Shown piece after piece: positions 13,107 to 26,200 of a stretch of DNA of 64,000 bases. The translations under genes and the position numbers were made by a program. Under the pieces are notes generated by a model, which did not search any database, was not told where the DNA came from, and saw only the letters and a program-made list of their open reading frames with translations. Every line of letters starts with the position of its first letter. Positions within the stretch are counted from its first letter, which is position 1. Source of the stretch: Mercurialis annua (Eukaryota > Streptophyta > Magnoliopsida > Malpighiales > Euphorbiaceae); NCBI RefSeq assembly GCF_937616625.2, contig NC_065577.1, positions 29,091,501 to 29,155,500 of the forward strand, given 5' to 3'.

Positions 13107-13570
13107 TGAATCAATTACACTACCAATAAAGCAGATGAAAGAAATTTACCTGATAAAAGGAGGAAGAAAACACCCAAAGATTGGAGGAAATGAAGCCGAA
13201 GCAAGAGCAGATCAGAGGAGGAAGAAGGAGCAGTTAAAAGAGAAAAAGGAAATTTGAAAAGAGCATTTAAAGAAACAGCTAGAGAACCGTTAAGCGGTTA
13301 CCTGCGTGAAACGTGGCGACAGGCGGAAGTCCAGGGGATTTCAAATGATTACAATTTTGAAATTTTAAAAAATAAACCAGCTCCATAAGCGCCCAAGTAA
13401 AAACGACGGGTTGGGCCTAGGAAGCTCTTTCTAAAGTAAGTAAGCCGAAAACCAAGCCCAACAAAATAACGGCCCCAACGAGCAGTCACACAAACAAGCA
13501 TAAATACTTGACAAAACTGTTTTTCGGGAGGGACTAATGATGGATAAAGGACAAGAACAAGGGACAAGAC

Positions 13571-13958
13571 TCACAACAACGGCCCTAAATATGGACCCAG
13601 AGACCGATCTATTCAGGTCCCTGACCCAGTACGCAGCTATAACAGCTGAAGATATCAAGATAACACCGAAATCCCTTAAGATCAGGGATAGAAGCGAATC
13701 TCAAAGAGATAACTGAAACTAATAGAGAAACAATCCTATTATGATACAAAGACTATGCAATGTATATATAGACGAAGCCTAAGCCAGGTAACTCTCATAT
13801 TCACTTCTCATCATTACTCTCACTGAGACCTCATCAGAGACTGACCTAGGCATCGGAGGGTGTTCGAGCCAACACCGGCTCGAATCCTTTCAACTTGTTG
13901 ATCTTAGCAGGTGGGAGCTCAGCGACAATAGTGAGAAAGACGATCATCAAAACCATCA
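13571..13958 (+). repeat. 3' LTR of the antisense-ORF element
   Basis: 388 bp, about 97% identical to 10890-11277, preceded by a purine-rich stretch (GAACAAGGGACAAGA). After it the host solo LTR resumes. Confidence 0.9.
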
Positions 13959-14056
13959 GACCCAAAAGATTTGTATTTTAAATGGGTTAGTATTAATTAG
14001 TTGGACATAAACTAATTAATGGATTATTTAATTAAAATTGAAAATTTTTAATTAAA

Positions 14057-14091
<35 letters not shown>

Positions 14092-16302
14092 ATTTTTATA
14101 AAAGAGGAATTTGGAAATAATGATATTTTGGAATATGGAAATTAAGGAGGTCCGAATATATTTTTAAAATATGAATTTTTTTCCAAAAGGGTAAAATGGT
14201 AAAATTTACCTAAGGATTTAGAATGGACCAAATTTTAATTTAATTGGATTCCTAAGATTGAACCCGATAAGTAATGTATGTACGGGTCACGATGGCGATC
14301 GTGAGAATTAGTGAAAAACGTTATGACTATCTAACGTTGAAAGAATTGACGAAAGGTCAATCTCGGAATGTGATGCATTCACGGGGCGTTAAATGAATAA
14401 TTGTCGAGGAGCTAAAAGTGGATTAGCGTGACGTAAATAATATGTGGAACGACAGTCTGTGAGTTTGCATTATTACATGCATATATTAAAGTAATAAAAT
14501 TACTATTATTACTTTAATGTGAAAATTAATATCATAAAGTATATTAAATATATCGTATATTTATTTTGAGTAAATAAAATTATTATGGAATGAGTCTATG
14601 AAACGTACCATCCTATTTGAGCTATAATAGGACTATGTGATCACTAGTTATTGCATGCATATTTATTTTTATAAGTAAAGTGGAATAGCTGTGTGAATCC
14701 GGATGACGGTCTGGAAGTCTGAGACGACGGTCCAGACATTGCGGGAGAGCTTTTAAGACGACGGTCTAGAATCCCGAACAAGTTAACGGCGATGGAACGA
14801 TAGAGTTCGGCCGATTAATTTAAGGACTAACGGCGTCATGGAACATAAAATGTTATCGGTCGTTGAGTCTATGAGATAAGTTGGAAAACAGCCTAAAACG
14901 TGGTTTAGAGCTGTAAAGGATTGTGGAAAAATAAACTAGAGTCGAGCGAATGTACGGGTTCAGCCGACTAGTTTATTAACCTAAGTCTGAAAGGAGACTT
15001 AGAGGAAAATGGATTAGAAATGGCATTTCATTTAAAAGCTTTACGTTTCTGTGATTGAACCGGTAGTAAATATTTAAATATGTCTATTTTGCAACGTGTT
15101 AAATTATTTAATGTGTGTTTGTAAGATGTCAACTCACTAGTTAATCTGACCTTGTTGTTGTACCATTGTTCAGGTACGTAGATTGTCTTTTTGGCGAGAC
15201 TTCATTTTCTTGATCCGTGAAGTCTCTGTTTTGGCGTAGTGGTATTGTAAATATTTCCTATCGTAGCGCTGCAGTAGAATTGTCTAGACAGACGTAACTT
15301 TTAGCATGCTTTATTTTGCGATGAACTGCCACATTATAACTCTGTTTAATTATCATTGCTTATATTTATATATTTGAAATGCATGCATGTTAATGTTATT
15401 TTTGCGATGCCTCTCGCGTACGTGAGATACCGAGATAAATGTGGAAAACAGTGATGAAATTGTTGGCATCGAGACGGAAAGTCTATGTGGGCCCGACGTG
15501 GCATAAATGTGATTTGCATGTCTTACCCTAAAACGTATTGGGAAAGGGTTGTGATAATTGACATGTTGTGAAATGGAAACAAGGTCCCGTGAAATGGCCG
15601 ACCGGATGATAATGTTTTGGAATTGAAAATATATGATTTTATTCCGCGAAAAATTTATAGTGAATTTCAGAATAATTTAGTATGAGAAAACTTTTATAAG
15701 AAAAGTTCAATTGTTTTTAAAGGAAAAATGAATTTTATTTTAAGGCTTGCTACGGGTTTCGGAGCAACCACTCCCATTCCCTAGCGCCGGTCTCGATCCG
15801 GGAATCGGGTCGTGACAGTAACATTGTCAGAGCTATAGCTATCAGTGTGGGAGCCTACACAAATGACGAGTGCAAGGCGATGGATCGCCATGCACCAGTT
15901 TTGTTCAGCATGAAGGCTACCGCTTTACTGGATAAGAGCGGAAACCTTCAGGCAGTGCACGAGAGAGGTACCGCCGCGGTACGACGACTTGGTCTATCAC
16001 ATAGGTAGGCATTTGATTATCCGGGAACCTCTAGGAATATGGAGGCGAGAAAGGAGGAACCTGCGGCGAGAGAAGCTGGCATTCCATGTACTAGAGACGC
16101 ACCTGCGGAGCCATAGTGTGATGCTGAGTGGAGACAACAGATGGAGCATAGACAGTTAGAGGTGGAGGCGAGAGTGCAGAGGATGCACAGAGAGCAACGT
16201 GATCATTTCCGCATGCAGAGGGCACACATGCGTGCCACAGACCCCGAGGGCGACTATCTATCGCCAGTCTACTCACCATCACCACCACCAGAGGACATCT
16301 AG

Positions 16303-18047
16303 AGTTTTTCTTTTTATCCCTTTCACTTTATTTTATGTTTTTCATGCTTTATCTATTTTTGATGCATTGGGAACATGATTGTTTTAGTGTGAGGGAGGGG
16401 AGAAAACTCTTTTTTACTTTATTTGCTTTATGTTTATGTTTTTATTTCATTTATGTCTGTAGTTTGTTTTAGGATTTCCCTTGTTTATGTGTTATGATGT
16501 ATAGATATGGTGAACTTGTGGGGTGTATGTTTGTTATTCTGATATTACAGACATGTTCATGCTTACTTTGCGTTTTGTCCTTGTTATTATTGCTGCAGTA
16601 ATGTCATGTCAGAATTTTTAAAATATTTGTGTTGTCTTCCCCCTTTTGTAATGAGTTGGTTAATTATGCTTTTGTTGTTAAACAACGGAATGTGAAAAGC
16701 TATTAAATAAAAAATCCTTTAGCTGACATGATTTAACAGGACTGTGGTGAAATTTTGTAATATGAAAAGCACGATTTTCTTTTAATCATTGTAAATTTCG
16801 GCATGAAAATCTTGACTGGAGCAATCTTTTGAAAAATAAAAATTTTAAGCAATTTGAACAAGTTTGTATTTGTAACAAATCACCTAGTTTTTACCCAATT
16901 TGTGAGATGAATTTTTATTTGAGCCTTATCGAGCATACTTTTTATGTCTCATTTTATTGTGGTGTGAGTCAATATTTGTAATTCTCTAGAACCTGCCTTG
17001 TGTCCGCAGTAAAATTGCATTGTAGGTTGAACAATTTAGAAAATGATAAATGGCATTTAGGATAACCCATTCTTTAGACCACTTTAAATAGACTACCGCC
17101 TTTTCCCTTAGTTTATCCAACTTGAGCCTTAGCCTGTTTTTATTGTTTTTACCCCACATTTTACATTTCCCTCTTTCTCACCATTTTTGGCTTGACAAAT
17201 TGAATAAGTATTAAAGGAACTAGTTTGAGGATGGTAAATATCCTAAGCTCATGTGTTAATTAATTATCTCTGTATTATGTGAATGATTGCCTTTTGAAGT
17301 TCAGAAAAAGAAAGAAAGAAAAAGAAAGATGATCAAAAAGCAGAAAAATTGAGTTGAAAAGAATGAAAAGAAAACAAAATGAACTTAAGACATGAAAAAT
17401 AAAGAAAAAGAGATTGACAGGATGTTTGAGCCTGGAAATTAAATGTTTATTCCTTGTATTTTTTTGTGATTTGTCAAGTCATTCTTCCCCCTTTATGTTT
17501 ATCCTTTTACAACACCCTAATCTAAACCCCGTTACAACCCCTTAAACAAGTCCATTTTGATTCTTTTTGTTTAGCTTAACTTAGTAGTGAAATTATGGAC
17601 TATGGGCAAGTTTATGGAAAAATTACATGTATTGATTTGAGAGTCTAAATTGTCTAACCTCAAACACTTGTGTGCGAGAGAATACCTAGTGAGGAGTACT
17701 TGGTGATTTTGCTATACAAATTTGTGATGTTGCTCATTTGCTTGAAGTTTCAATAGTTGCTTTTGACTTGCATAGACTGTCATTTTAACCAATGTGAATT
17801 TGAAACCGTGCTTGAAGGAGTTCATCAAATAATTTCGGTGTTAGTAAATCATGTGTGGTAATTGACTTGGTTATTTGATGTTTTTCACATTGTTGTTGTT
17901 TAGTTCAAAAGAATATTTTGATTGATTCATTACTTAGGGGGTGAAAACGCTTTTGATTTCTTTAATTCTGACAACGTATGAAAATTGACACTATTGCATT
18001 GTTCTGTGTTTGATTGAGGACAAGAAAAAGGTAAGTGTGAGGATGTT
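16303..18047 (+). other. Athila 3' non-coding region with polypurine tract
   Basis: Follows the stop of the env-like ORF. About 1.7 kb, no ORF, with A/G-rich stretches such as 17300-17410. A purine-rich run around 18018-18045 (GAGGACAAGAAAAAGG, then GTGTGAGGATG) directly precedes the 3' LTR and is the probable primer for plus-strand synthesis. Confidence 0.6.
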
Positions 18048-19568
18048 TGATAAGAGTAGAAATAGTCCTATTTATAGGTCGTTTTCTGGGTCGTTATTTG
18101 CGTACTATTTGTCATTTTCGAGTTGTTTAGTGGCTTTTGGAGCGTTTTTGGTGTTTATAGATGTCCTCGGGGTCAAAAAGCGCTTTTCAGCGGAAGTTGG
18201 AAGTCAAGAATGCAATTTTGGGGACAAGGAAGAAGCAACCCGCTCACACACCCAATGACAATTCAGTGTGCGAGCTAAATTGAAAGGATTCAGTAGCCAA
18301 ATGCCAAGATTGAAGAAATTTGAAAAATTGGCTAAGTCTGGAGGTGCGCGATCGCACACCTCAGTGTGCGTTCGCACACCTCAACCCGCTCGCACACCCA
18401 GTACTGAAGGGGTGTGCAAGAAAAATGAAGGAGTTACAGTAGCAATCAAGGAAAACTGGGAAATTGTCTAAGTAAGGGAGTGTGCGAACGCACACTCCAC
18501 AACCCGTTCGCACACTCCCATCAGGTTTTCATAGATTGGACTAAAATGCCCCTGAATGACTTCCAAAGGCCGAAAAAAGCACGAGGGCACTTATGGGTTT
18601 TCACAAGAGGACGACCTAATATCAGATTTTTGGGTTGGGAGCCGTATAAATACTAATTTGTAACATTGAACAAAGGTTCGCTCAATTTTAGTATTACACA
18701 TAAACCCTATATTAGAGTTTTTCTTATCGCTTCGTTCTTGGATTATTCTCTTCATTGTTTCGCCAATTATTATTAGTTTGTACTCGATTAAAGTACGATT
18801 GATTATTATTTTCATATTTAGTATTCAATTCAATTACATAATGATTTCTTCGATTGTTGTTTTTAATATTTTTATCAGTATGTCTAGCTAAACCCTTTGT
18901 TGGGGATTATTAATCAAATTATGTATGTTTAGTTAAATTTCAATTATGGGTTTTTGTTCTTGATTTGTTTTTAATTATTGTGCTTAATACTTAGCCTGAA
19001 CTGATCACTTAGTCTATGCCATTTGTTTTAATTTTAGCTCGAGAGAGTAAAATTGGAATAGAATAACATAATTTAGAACGTAGGAGTTAATTGCGCGAGA
19101 GTGAATTAACGAGTGCGTGTTCTTAGGATTCACTTCATAATCATTCGATTAATTAGTAATTAGGTTAATCATTGTGCGAGAGTGAGTAATCAACCTATTA
19201 TTCATTAGTTTTATGCTTTTGCCTGTAATTGCTCGAGAGAGAATTTTAGGTGCCTTCGATTAGTCCGAACCATATCAGAACAATACAATCCATAATCCAA
19301 ATTAAATAAACAGTGTAATAAAGATTAATAATCCTTGCTTTTCTCATTATTGTTATAACACCAATTTAATTAGAGTTTTAGTCTACTTAATCTACATTAG
19401 TTTAAATTTGTCTTTTAATTTACTCAAACAAACAAAAATTGTCTTTTCGACTGTTCGAATCGAGTCTCTTAATTAGTTGTCTTTAGAGCTTTCTCTGTGG
19501 GTACGATATCTGGACTTCGCAGTCTATATTACAAGTTGGTTGCGTATGCTTGCGTATTTTCACCAACA
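18048..19568 (+). repeat. 3' LTR of the Athila element
   Basis: Starts TGATAAGAGTAG, ends TTTTCACCAACA: 1521 bp. The 5' third carries palindromes GTGCGCGATCGCACAC (18345-18359 region), GTGTGCGTTCGCACAC (18364-18379), TGTGCGAACGCACACT (18481-18496) and half-sites CCCGCTCGCACACCC and CCCGTTCGCACACTCC. TATA box TATAAATA at 18645-18652. Copia sequence resumes right after, so the missing left target duplication should be TCCTT. Confidence 0.85.
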
Positions 19569-22500
19569 TCCTTCCCACGTGCTACTTCAATCCCGAGAAA
19601 ATACTTGAGAACACCTAAGTCTTTCATATGAAATCTCTTACTAAGCTGTCGGTTGAATTTTTCGATTGCCAAAGAAGAAGAACCTGTGATTATAATGTCA
19701 TCCACATAACAAGAACATGTAAAGCAATGTCACCTTTGGAATAGCTAAACAATGAGTAATCAGCATAAGATTGTTTAATGCAAATATCCTTCAAAGCAAT
19801 CGAGAGCTTAGCAAACAATTCCGAGGGGCTTGCCGGAGTCCATATAATGACTTGCGCAATTGGCACACCATTCCTAAAGAAACACAATTAAAACCAGGAG
19901 GAAGTTGCATGTATACCTCCTCATCAAGATCTTCATGTAAAAAGGCATTATGCACATCCATTTGGTGAAGTTCCAATTTTCTTGCTACTGCTATAGCCAA
20001 GCATGTGCTCACCGTGACCATTTTAGCAACGGGCACAAAGGTTTCATTGAAGTCAATTCCGGCAACTTGTCGGTTTCCATACATTACTATATGTCCCTTT
20101 AATCAATCAACCGTACCATCAGAACAGTACTTGATTTTTAGACCCACTTACACCCAATTGCTTTCTTCCCAGGTGGGAGATCCTCTAATGTCCAAGTGCC
20201 GTTTCTCTCAAGTGCATCTATTTCTTCTTGCATTGCTTTTCCCCAACCAGGGTCCTTAACAGCCTCAATAAAGGACGTGGGTCCAACGCCTGCAATAATT
20301 GCTGCCAAAATAACATGTGTGTCTCACTGAAAGTTTATCACAATTTACATAATAAGCAAGAGGAAAAGGAGTACCTGTGGACTTTGCTAGAGCAGTGGTA
20401 GGTGATGTGACAGGGTTTATAACTTGAACAGTGTTGGTGATGAAGCCCTTGAGTTTACTAGAAGGTTTCTTTAATCGATGACCTCAGCCAGTTTCATGCG
20501 GAACATTTTCTTCATTAATTACAACCTATGATGTATTCAGAGTTGCATCAATACTAATTAAGTAGTTCGCCGGCTTTCAAGTTTACAGCCATGTCATCGA
20601 TTTATCCTGCTAAAACTAAATGTTCCTTATTCCCCTTTGTTAAGGGATTTTCCTCAAAATAAGACTGAGTCATAATACTCCTTATTTTCAAACATCTCAT
20701 AATTTTTACGCAAACAGACTTTATTAGCAAAAGGGAATTATTGTTCATAAAAGGCAACATCACGAGATATAAAGAACACCTTTTTCTCTAAGTCATACAA
20801 ACGCAAACCTTTTTACCAAATAGGTATCCCACAAACATACACCGACGAGAATGAGCACAAAACTTATCCTTCACACGAGGTTGATTTTTAATAAAACAAA
20901 GACAACCAAATACACGAAGGGCATCATACTTAGGAGGTGAACCAAAAAGAATTTCATATGGCGTTATGTTTTTTTAACAATGGGGTAGGAGTTCGGTTGA
21001 TGACATGTGTGGCCGTTAGAATACTCTCCCCCCAAAAAGAAATAGGAAGATTAGCTTGAAAAAGTAATGCCTGAGCCACATTAAGAATATGTCTATGTTT
21101 AGTTCTACCCTCCCATTTTGTTGCGGAGTGTCGACACAAGAGGCTTGGTGAATAATACCATTGTCAGCATAAAACTGATGAAGACATGTAAATTCCTTGC
21201 CATTATCACTTTGTAAAATTTTAACATTCTTATCAAATTGAGTTTTAACCATGTTATAAAAATCCTCAATAAGTTGAGAGACCAAAGATTTTGCAGACTA
21301 AGTAAACCCATACGGCTCGAGAACAGTTATCAACAATAGTTAAAAAATAATGAGCACCACAACCAGCATGCAAAGTATAGGCACCCCATATATCGCAATG
21401 GATTAAATCAAAAACATTGTTTGCTCTACTATTACTCAAAGGAAACATGCTTCTAGTTTGCTTAGCTTTCAAACAAATTTCACAAGCGTCATGGAAAACA
21501 TTAACATCCGTATTTTTATTATTTGTAATAATATGAGGTAAAAGAAAATCTACTTTTTAAGAAGGGTATTCTAGCCTTTGATGCCACAGTTCTTGTTGAT
21601 TTCCCGTCATTACTGTATATGCTTGAAGTTGTCGCGAAGGCCGAAAACAATAAACCCCGTCACATTATTCACCCGCTCCAATCAGAATCCTCAAAGCACG
21701 GTCATGTATGATGAAAAACTTATCAGTAAATGTGATAGTATAAAATAAATTGGCAAGTAAGTTAGACACTGACAACAAATTACAAGTAAGATCTTGAACA
21801 TATAATACATTATTGAGCACTATATTTTTGCTCAAAAATATATTTCCTTCCTTAGAAGCAAGTTATATTCCCATTGGGCAGCCTAACAAATGTAGGAGAG
21901 ACATTAAACAATTGGCCAAATAATTTAGCATTACCAATCATGTGATTTGAGCATCCGGTAACAATGATTCATTGAACATTTGAATCAAAGTTACCACTCA
22001 ACCTTTAGGTTGAAGAAGACTGCCCTTTCAAAGTGTTTAGCATGTTCGCAAGCGTAGTCCATTGATCCTCCGAGAGGTCAGGAATGCCACGACGATCAGA
22101 ATCATGTAAGAGTTTTGGAGCAGCAGGTTTCATAGTGGTTGCGGCATGTGCAACTTGCCCAAGGCGGCCTTTACCTGAACTGTGTCCTCAACCTTATCCA
22201 GATATACCTCTTCCTCTACCTTGTTCTCCATTAATGCGGTTCTCAGAGTACCACCAATTTGGGAACCCTTTCAGTTGAAAACAAGATTCCAAGTCATGTC
22301 CAGATTTTCCGCAATGAGAGCAGACAAAATTAGTTTTGAGGTCGGTCATTCTAGCCGCTAGTAAAGCCTTGGGCCGCGAAACCAACAACATCAGAATTGG
22401 TTTTATGAACTCGAGAAACAGCCTGGTGACGTTCTTCAGTCACAATTTTAGCAAAGGACGTGTTTAAGTTGGCAAAGGGTCTATCATCAATATATTTGAA

Positions 22501-23131
22501 ACAGTAGTATCATAAAAAGTGGAATCCAAGCCAACAAGAAAATTGTGGACCTTTTCAATCTCCTTCTCTTGAGCCAATGTCGTCGCAACAGGACAGGTAC
22601 ATGTTGAAACAACAGAATATCCCACGAGTTCATACTATATCTTTCTTAGTTTTTTATAGTAAGTCGCCACTGAGTGACCGCACTGCTTGCAAGCACCCAA
22701 GAGTGTCTTTAACTCATGGATTCTCGGACCGTTTCCTATCGAGAAATGTTGTCGAATATCATCCCACATGTTTTTCACATCGTCGGGTTGGGGAACAGAT
22801 GGTCGTAGGACTGGATCGAGAGTATTATGAATCCATCCTACAAGCGTTGAATTAACTGTCACCCACAAGGATGCTATTGGAATTCCTGCTTTTGTCTTGG
22901 TCACAGTTCCATCAAGAAAGCCTAGTTTGTTCTTTGCACAAAAATTGTTGTGCATCGAATGAACCCATTCATTGTAGTTATCACCATGTAACACGATAAG
23001 ACAGATTGTGATTTGTGGCCCGTCGGAAGGATGTAGGTAGTAGGCTTATGTCGAGTCGAAAGGCTTGGTGGTCGTGTTTTCACCCATGACAAAATGATTA
23101 TCGTCGTTTTGTATCAGATCTCTTGTTTTAG
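19569..23131 (-). pseudogene. Ty1/copia gag-pol remnant, minus strand
   Basis: From high to low coordinates: gag (22994-22635: YNEWVHSMHNNF, KNKLGFLDG, YYKKLRKI); CCHC knuckle CSHCGKSGHDLESC (about 22270-22330); protease around 21850-22010, where the usual D-S/T-G triad reads VTG, so the catalytic Asp is gone; integrase (IHCDIWGAY, LQSDNGKEF, TPQQNGRVE, about 20950-21470); reverse transcriptase (LELHQMDVHNAFLHEDLDEEVYM, KSLYGLRQAPR, about 19690-20084). The YVDD motif is lost in a frameshifted stretch (LVMWM). Many frameshifts and stops. Domain order PR-INT-RT proves copia. It is cut at 19569 by the Athila insertion; RNase H and the 3' LTR should lie left of the window. Confidence 0.85.
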
Positions 23132-23144
23132 GCTTTGATACCAT
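23132..23144 (-). other. Copia primer-binding site (initiator Met tRNA type)
   Basis: On the minus strand reads TGGTATCAAAGCC, one base from the common plant iMet primer site, just after the 5' LTR. Confidence 0.65.
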
Positions 23145-23250
23145 AAAACATTTTGGGGAATGATTTTCCTTGTTATTAATATTGGCTGAAGCCTTCAATT
23201 TATACAAAACTAAAGCAAATGTTTCTTGTACAACAAGAATACTTACAAAT

Positions 23251-26200
23251 TGTCACGACCCAAATCCGAGGGTCGCGACCGGCGCTAGGGAATGGGAGTG
23301 GTTGCTCCGGAACCCGTAGCAAGCCTAAAAACCTTTATAAATTTTTCGCAAATCAAGACCATACATCACGTATGATCAGTTTTCAGAAAACGCCGTTAAA
23401 ACATTTCTCTCGTTTAACGAAAACACATTTCTGAAAAACAGGTTCTTAAAACCCCGATTGTATTTCAAGAAACCTGAGCGCAAACATCAATCTCAGTTGA
23501 CGCACTCGCTCTGTTTCCAACACAATCCTAAAATGCTAAACACATGAAACCAGTGTATCTCCCAAACAACTGGTCATAGCATTTTAGAAAACACGCAGCT
23601 TTTCAAACATATATTATATACAGTAGTTCAATCAGAGTTTATTAAAATAAGTTGAACTGCTGTAAACAGAAAGACAGACTTCCCAGTAACCGACTACTTG
23701 CAGCTCTAAAAGTATGCCTGACATTGACTTCCAGAATTATTGTGGAAGTCCGACCTCGTACTTGATTACCTGAAAGGTAAACATTAGGGAGGGTCAGAAA
23801 TATAAATATTTCTGAGTGAGTTCATATATTTACAATTGAATATTTAAATCGCATATATGTAAAACATTTGTACATATCAAAAATATTACCAATTAGTCGA
23901 TCCAGATGAAACCCTACAAGACAGACTATTGTATGGGTCTCAACCTACACAATATAGGCCTTAGACCGTGAACTGAATCCCTGCCGTCTAAGCCGGGTGT
24001 GTGGACCGTAACCGTGAAACTGCCATCACAGTACTGCCTGTGACTGTAACCGTTACTGCCGTCTCAGACTGTTAAGTCAGGGTTGCTAGCACTTCCAACG
24101 CCCAATGACATTAACTGACCTCTATGTCAGACACAGGCTCGTATCGAGAAACACTACTGGTGATCACACAGTCATATTGACAACCAATAGGAAGCTTGTT
24201 CCAATGGATCTTTCATGGTTAAGTTATACTAGTGCGATTTGTTATTTAAAAACAGTTTAAATATAAATATTCAAAAGTAAAAACCACAAAGTAAAACTCA
24301 CAGTACTGTCGTCCCCATTTTTAAAAACGTAAGCTCCCATCAAGCTCGTCAGTCAAACACGTTGGTGTTTGGCTCGCTAGATCGACCACTCGTCAGATCT
24401 AAGTAGAATTCAAATGTCAACACAATATTAGACATTGAACTACTAACTTAAGTCCTATCGTATAAACGATAGACTTTAAACAAACTCTGTTATAGACGAC
24501 ACAATAAACAACGCATATAAACTAATCTCAATATTGAACTTCTCGTTCAATATATAATATCACTCTTGGTATAGACTTATAGTCCTTTTAACATTAATCA
24601 CATTGATTAATGTAGGGTTATATTAAAACATCACATCGTCTTAATAACTCGACTATCCTCAAATGTCTAGATTCTTTTAAACCTTTTAAACGTCCTAGTT
24701 CATATTTTGATAGTCCACTTATATTCTTTTCGGATCGATTAGAACTAACCAGATCAAACCGAACCGAGTTAGGGCGAAAGCCCAAATCTTTTTTTCACTG
24801 GCCTACTGTGCGTCCGCACGGTAGGGACTGTGCGTCCGCACAGTCTACTGTGCGCCCGCACAGTCTACTGTGCGCCCGCACAGTACGGGTAACCCCGGAA
24901 TCTTTGATTCCGGATCGCACCAAACTATTTCCGACACTCCGAAACATTCAAAAACACCAATTCAATAACAATCCAATCCTAATCCGCAATCAAAACGTTA
25001 AACCGATTCGAATTCGATCGATTCGATACGGTCGACGTTATAAATTTAATTATAATCCAAATATTTAATAATCGTATTCAAATTACTAATAACCGAATTT
25101 AAATTAACGGTTATTACTTCAAATACGTGCGGATCCTCGAAGAAATCGGAGTCGGAATCGCGAAATTGGATCGGAAATCGCGAAACCTAATTCGCGCGTA
25201 CGGCGCGCCCTCTGCTTGCTAAGCAAGCACGTCAAATGGTATTGACGTAGTGAAAAGAGCTCCCCCCTCACTTCTACATATAGGAAATGATTTGGCTAAA
25301 GTACCATTTGATACTAGCTCAATCATGCACTTTAACTCTAATTTTAATTAGTCGTCTGTAGTCTAAACGGAGACTAATTCTAAATTCCGTCAAACTTTAT
25401 CCCAAAATTTAATAAAATATAAAACGAATAAAAATATAATTTTTATTCGAATCCGACTTATATTTTATTTTTAATAAATCCCGGAAGATTTATTAGATCC
25501 AAATCAGTCCCGCTTGTATAAAATTATAACGTCCAAATTTCATAAAAATTTAACGGTAGCTTCGTCAAATTATTTCGCGAATACTAACATCAAAATTATT
25601 CGCTTGGGACGTATAAATTATTTTATTTTAATTTGGACTAATTAATTATATTTAATTCTTTAATAACTGAAAATTAATTGAAGTAAAAATTTAGAGACCA
25701 AAAGGAACATTTTTTCTTTACTGCCGCCCAAATCAACCGCCTCTCCTTTTCTACTTTCTTTTTGTTTTTCTTTTATTTAATATATATATATATATTTTAA
25801 CGTATATTCGTTCATAACTCGTCGAGTTTTCCGAGTTTCGACATTTTAATTTCAGGATTTTGTCCGAAATCTTAAACTCTCCATTTAGAGTGGTACATTG
25901 ATATATTAATCATCAATATATCAATTTATACGACGCTAAAGAGTATTCTCAAATTTATTACTCACGTCCACACTCGTTTATTAAAATTTAAATTTCCGAT
26001 TTAAATGTTAAACTCCTATTATTACGATATTTTTTTACGGGTACGTATAAATTAAATTTACGTTTAAATTTAATTTACGTATTCTGAATTTATTAAATCA
26101 CTTCCCGTGATTTAATTTAAAAACCTTAAATAGTCAAACTTTATTATTACTATTTGACTATAAAACTTAGTCTTTCCGAATATTTTTCTTAATATTCGAA

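Larger units (their letters stand above)
10890..13958 (+). mobile_element. Non-autonomous Tat-like LTR element carrying only an antisense ORF
   Basis: Two 388-bp LTRs (10890-11277, 13571-13958) differ at about 12 positions (about 97% identity), so this is the youngest datable insertion here. Right after the first LTR is TTTGGCGCCGTCTGTGGGAA (11278-11297), a primer-binding region seen in Tat-type plant gypsy elements; a purine-rich stretch (about 13556-13569) precedes the second LTR. The 2.3-kb interior has no gag, protease, reverse transcriptase or integrase on either strand. Its only gene is a spliced ORF on the minus strand, opposite to the LTRs. Flanking duplication is weak (AGAC at 10886-10889 and 13958-13961). 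It sits inside the solo LTR at 8450-15817. Confidence 0.85.
8450..15817 (+). mobile_element. Solo LTR, chromovirus (Tekay/Del-like), with nested element
   Basis: Starts TGTAATACCCC and ends GGGTCGTGACA, flanked by perfect 5-bp duplications GTAAC (8445-8449 and 15818-15822). Without the nested element it is about 4.3 kb and has no ORF, primer-binding site or polypurine tract, so it is a solo LTR left by LTR-LTR recombination. The 3' end (GGCTTGCTACGGGTTTCGG then CCACTCCCATTCCCTAG) matches the ends of the LTRs at 23251-26319 (reverse), 33640-33719, 45535-45618 and 60310-60388. A palindrome TACCGGCCGGTA lies at 10561-10572. The ends of this family fit plant chromoviruses, but no coding part is present to prove the lineage. 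Confidence 0.8.
7724..16302 (+). pseudogene. Athila env-like/accessory ORF, split by a solo LTR
   Basis: Two segments, 7724-8449 and 15823-16302, join in frame once the insertion and one copy of its GTAAC duplication are removed: 1206 bp, 401 codons plus stop. Downstream of pol, in the position of the Athila accessory (env-like) gene, with the general look of the plant ATHILA ORF-1 family; I cannot see a clear fusion peptide or transmembrane segment. In-frame stops: TAG 7871, TAG 8126, a TGA near 8177, and two TAGs in the second segment (near 16008 and 16114). The C-terminus is basic, coiled-coil-like and Arg/Gln/Glu-rich (about 16121-16240), ending in a Pro/Ser tail. Family assignment rests on position and resemblance. 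Confidence 0.65.
1..19568 (+). mobile_element. Athila-type Ty3/gypsy retrotransposon, 5' end outside window
   Basis: Bases 1-819 match 18510-19329 (about 92-94% by eye), so these are the two LTRs of one element. Between them lie gag-pol (1554-6897), an env-like ORF (7724-16302, interrupted), a non-coding 3' region and a polypurine-like stretch before 18048. The order gag-pol, accessory ORF downstream, protease DLGAS, a HAALRxFFAKQD tract and the end of integrase (NSRLRLFPGKL) fit the Athila clade of plant Ty3/gypsy elements. The element sits in the reverse transcriptase region of a minus-strand copia element that resumes at 19569. It is dead: many stops, a frameshift, a lost leader and two nested insertions. 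Confidence 0.88.

Noticed and set aside
24806..24883. Regular short repeats as a CRISPR array
   Set aside because: Units are 16-bp palindromes with 4-bp linkers inside an LTR in a plant genome; no spacers and no cas genes.
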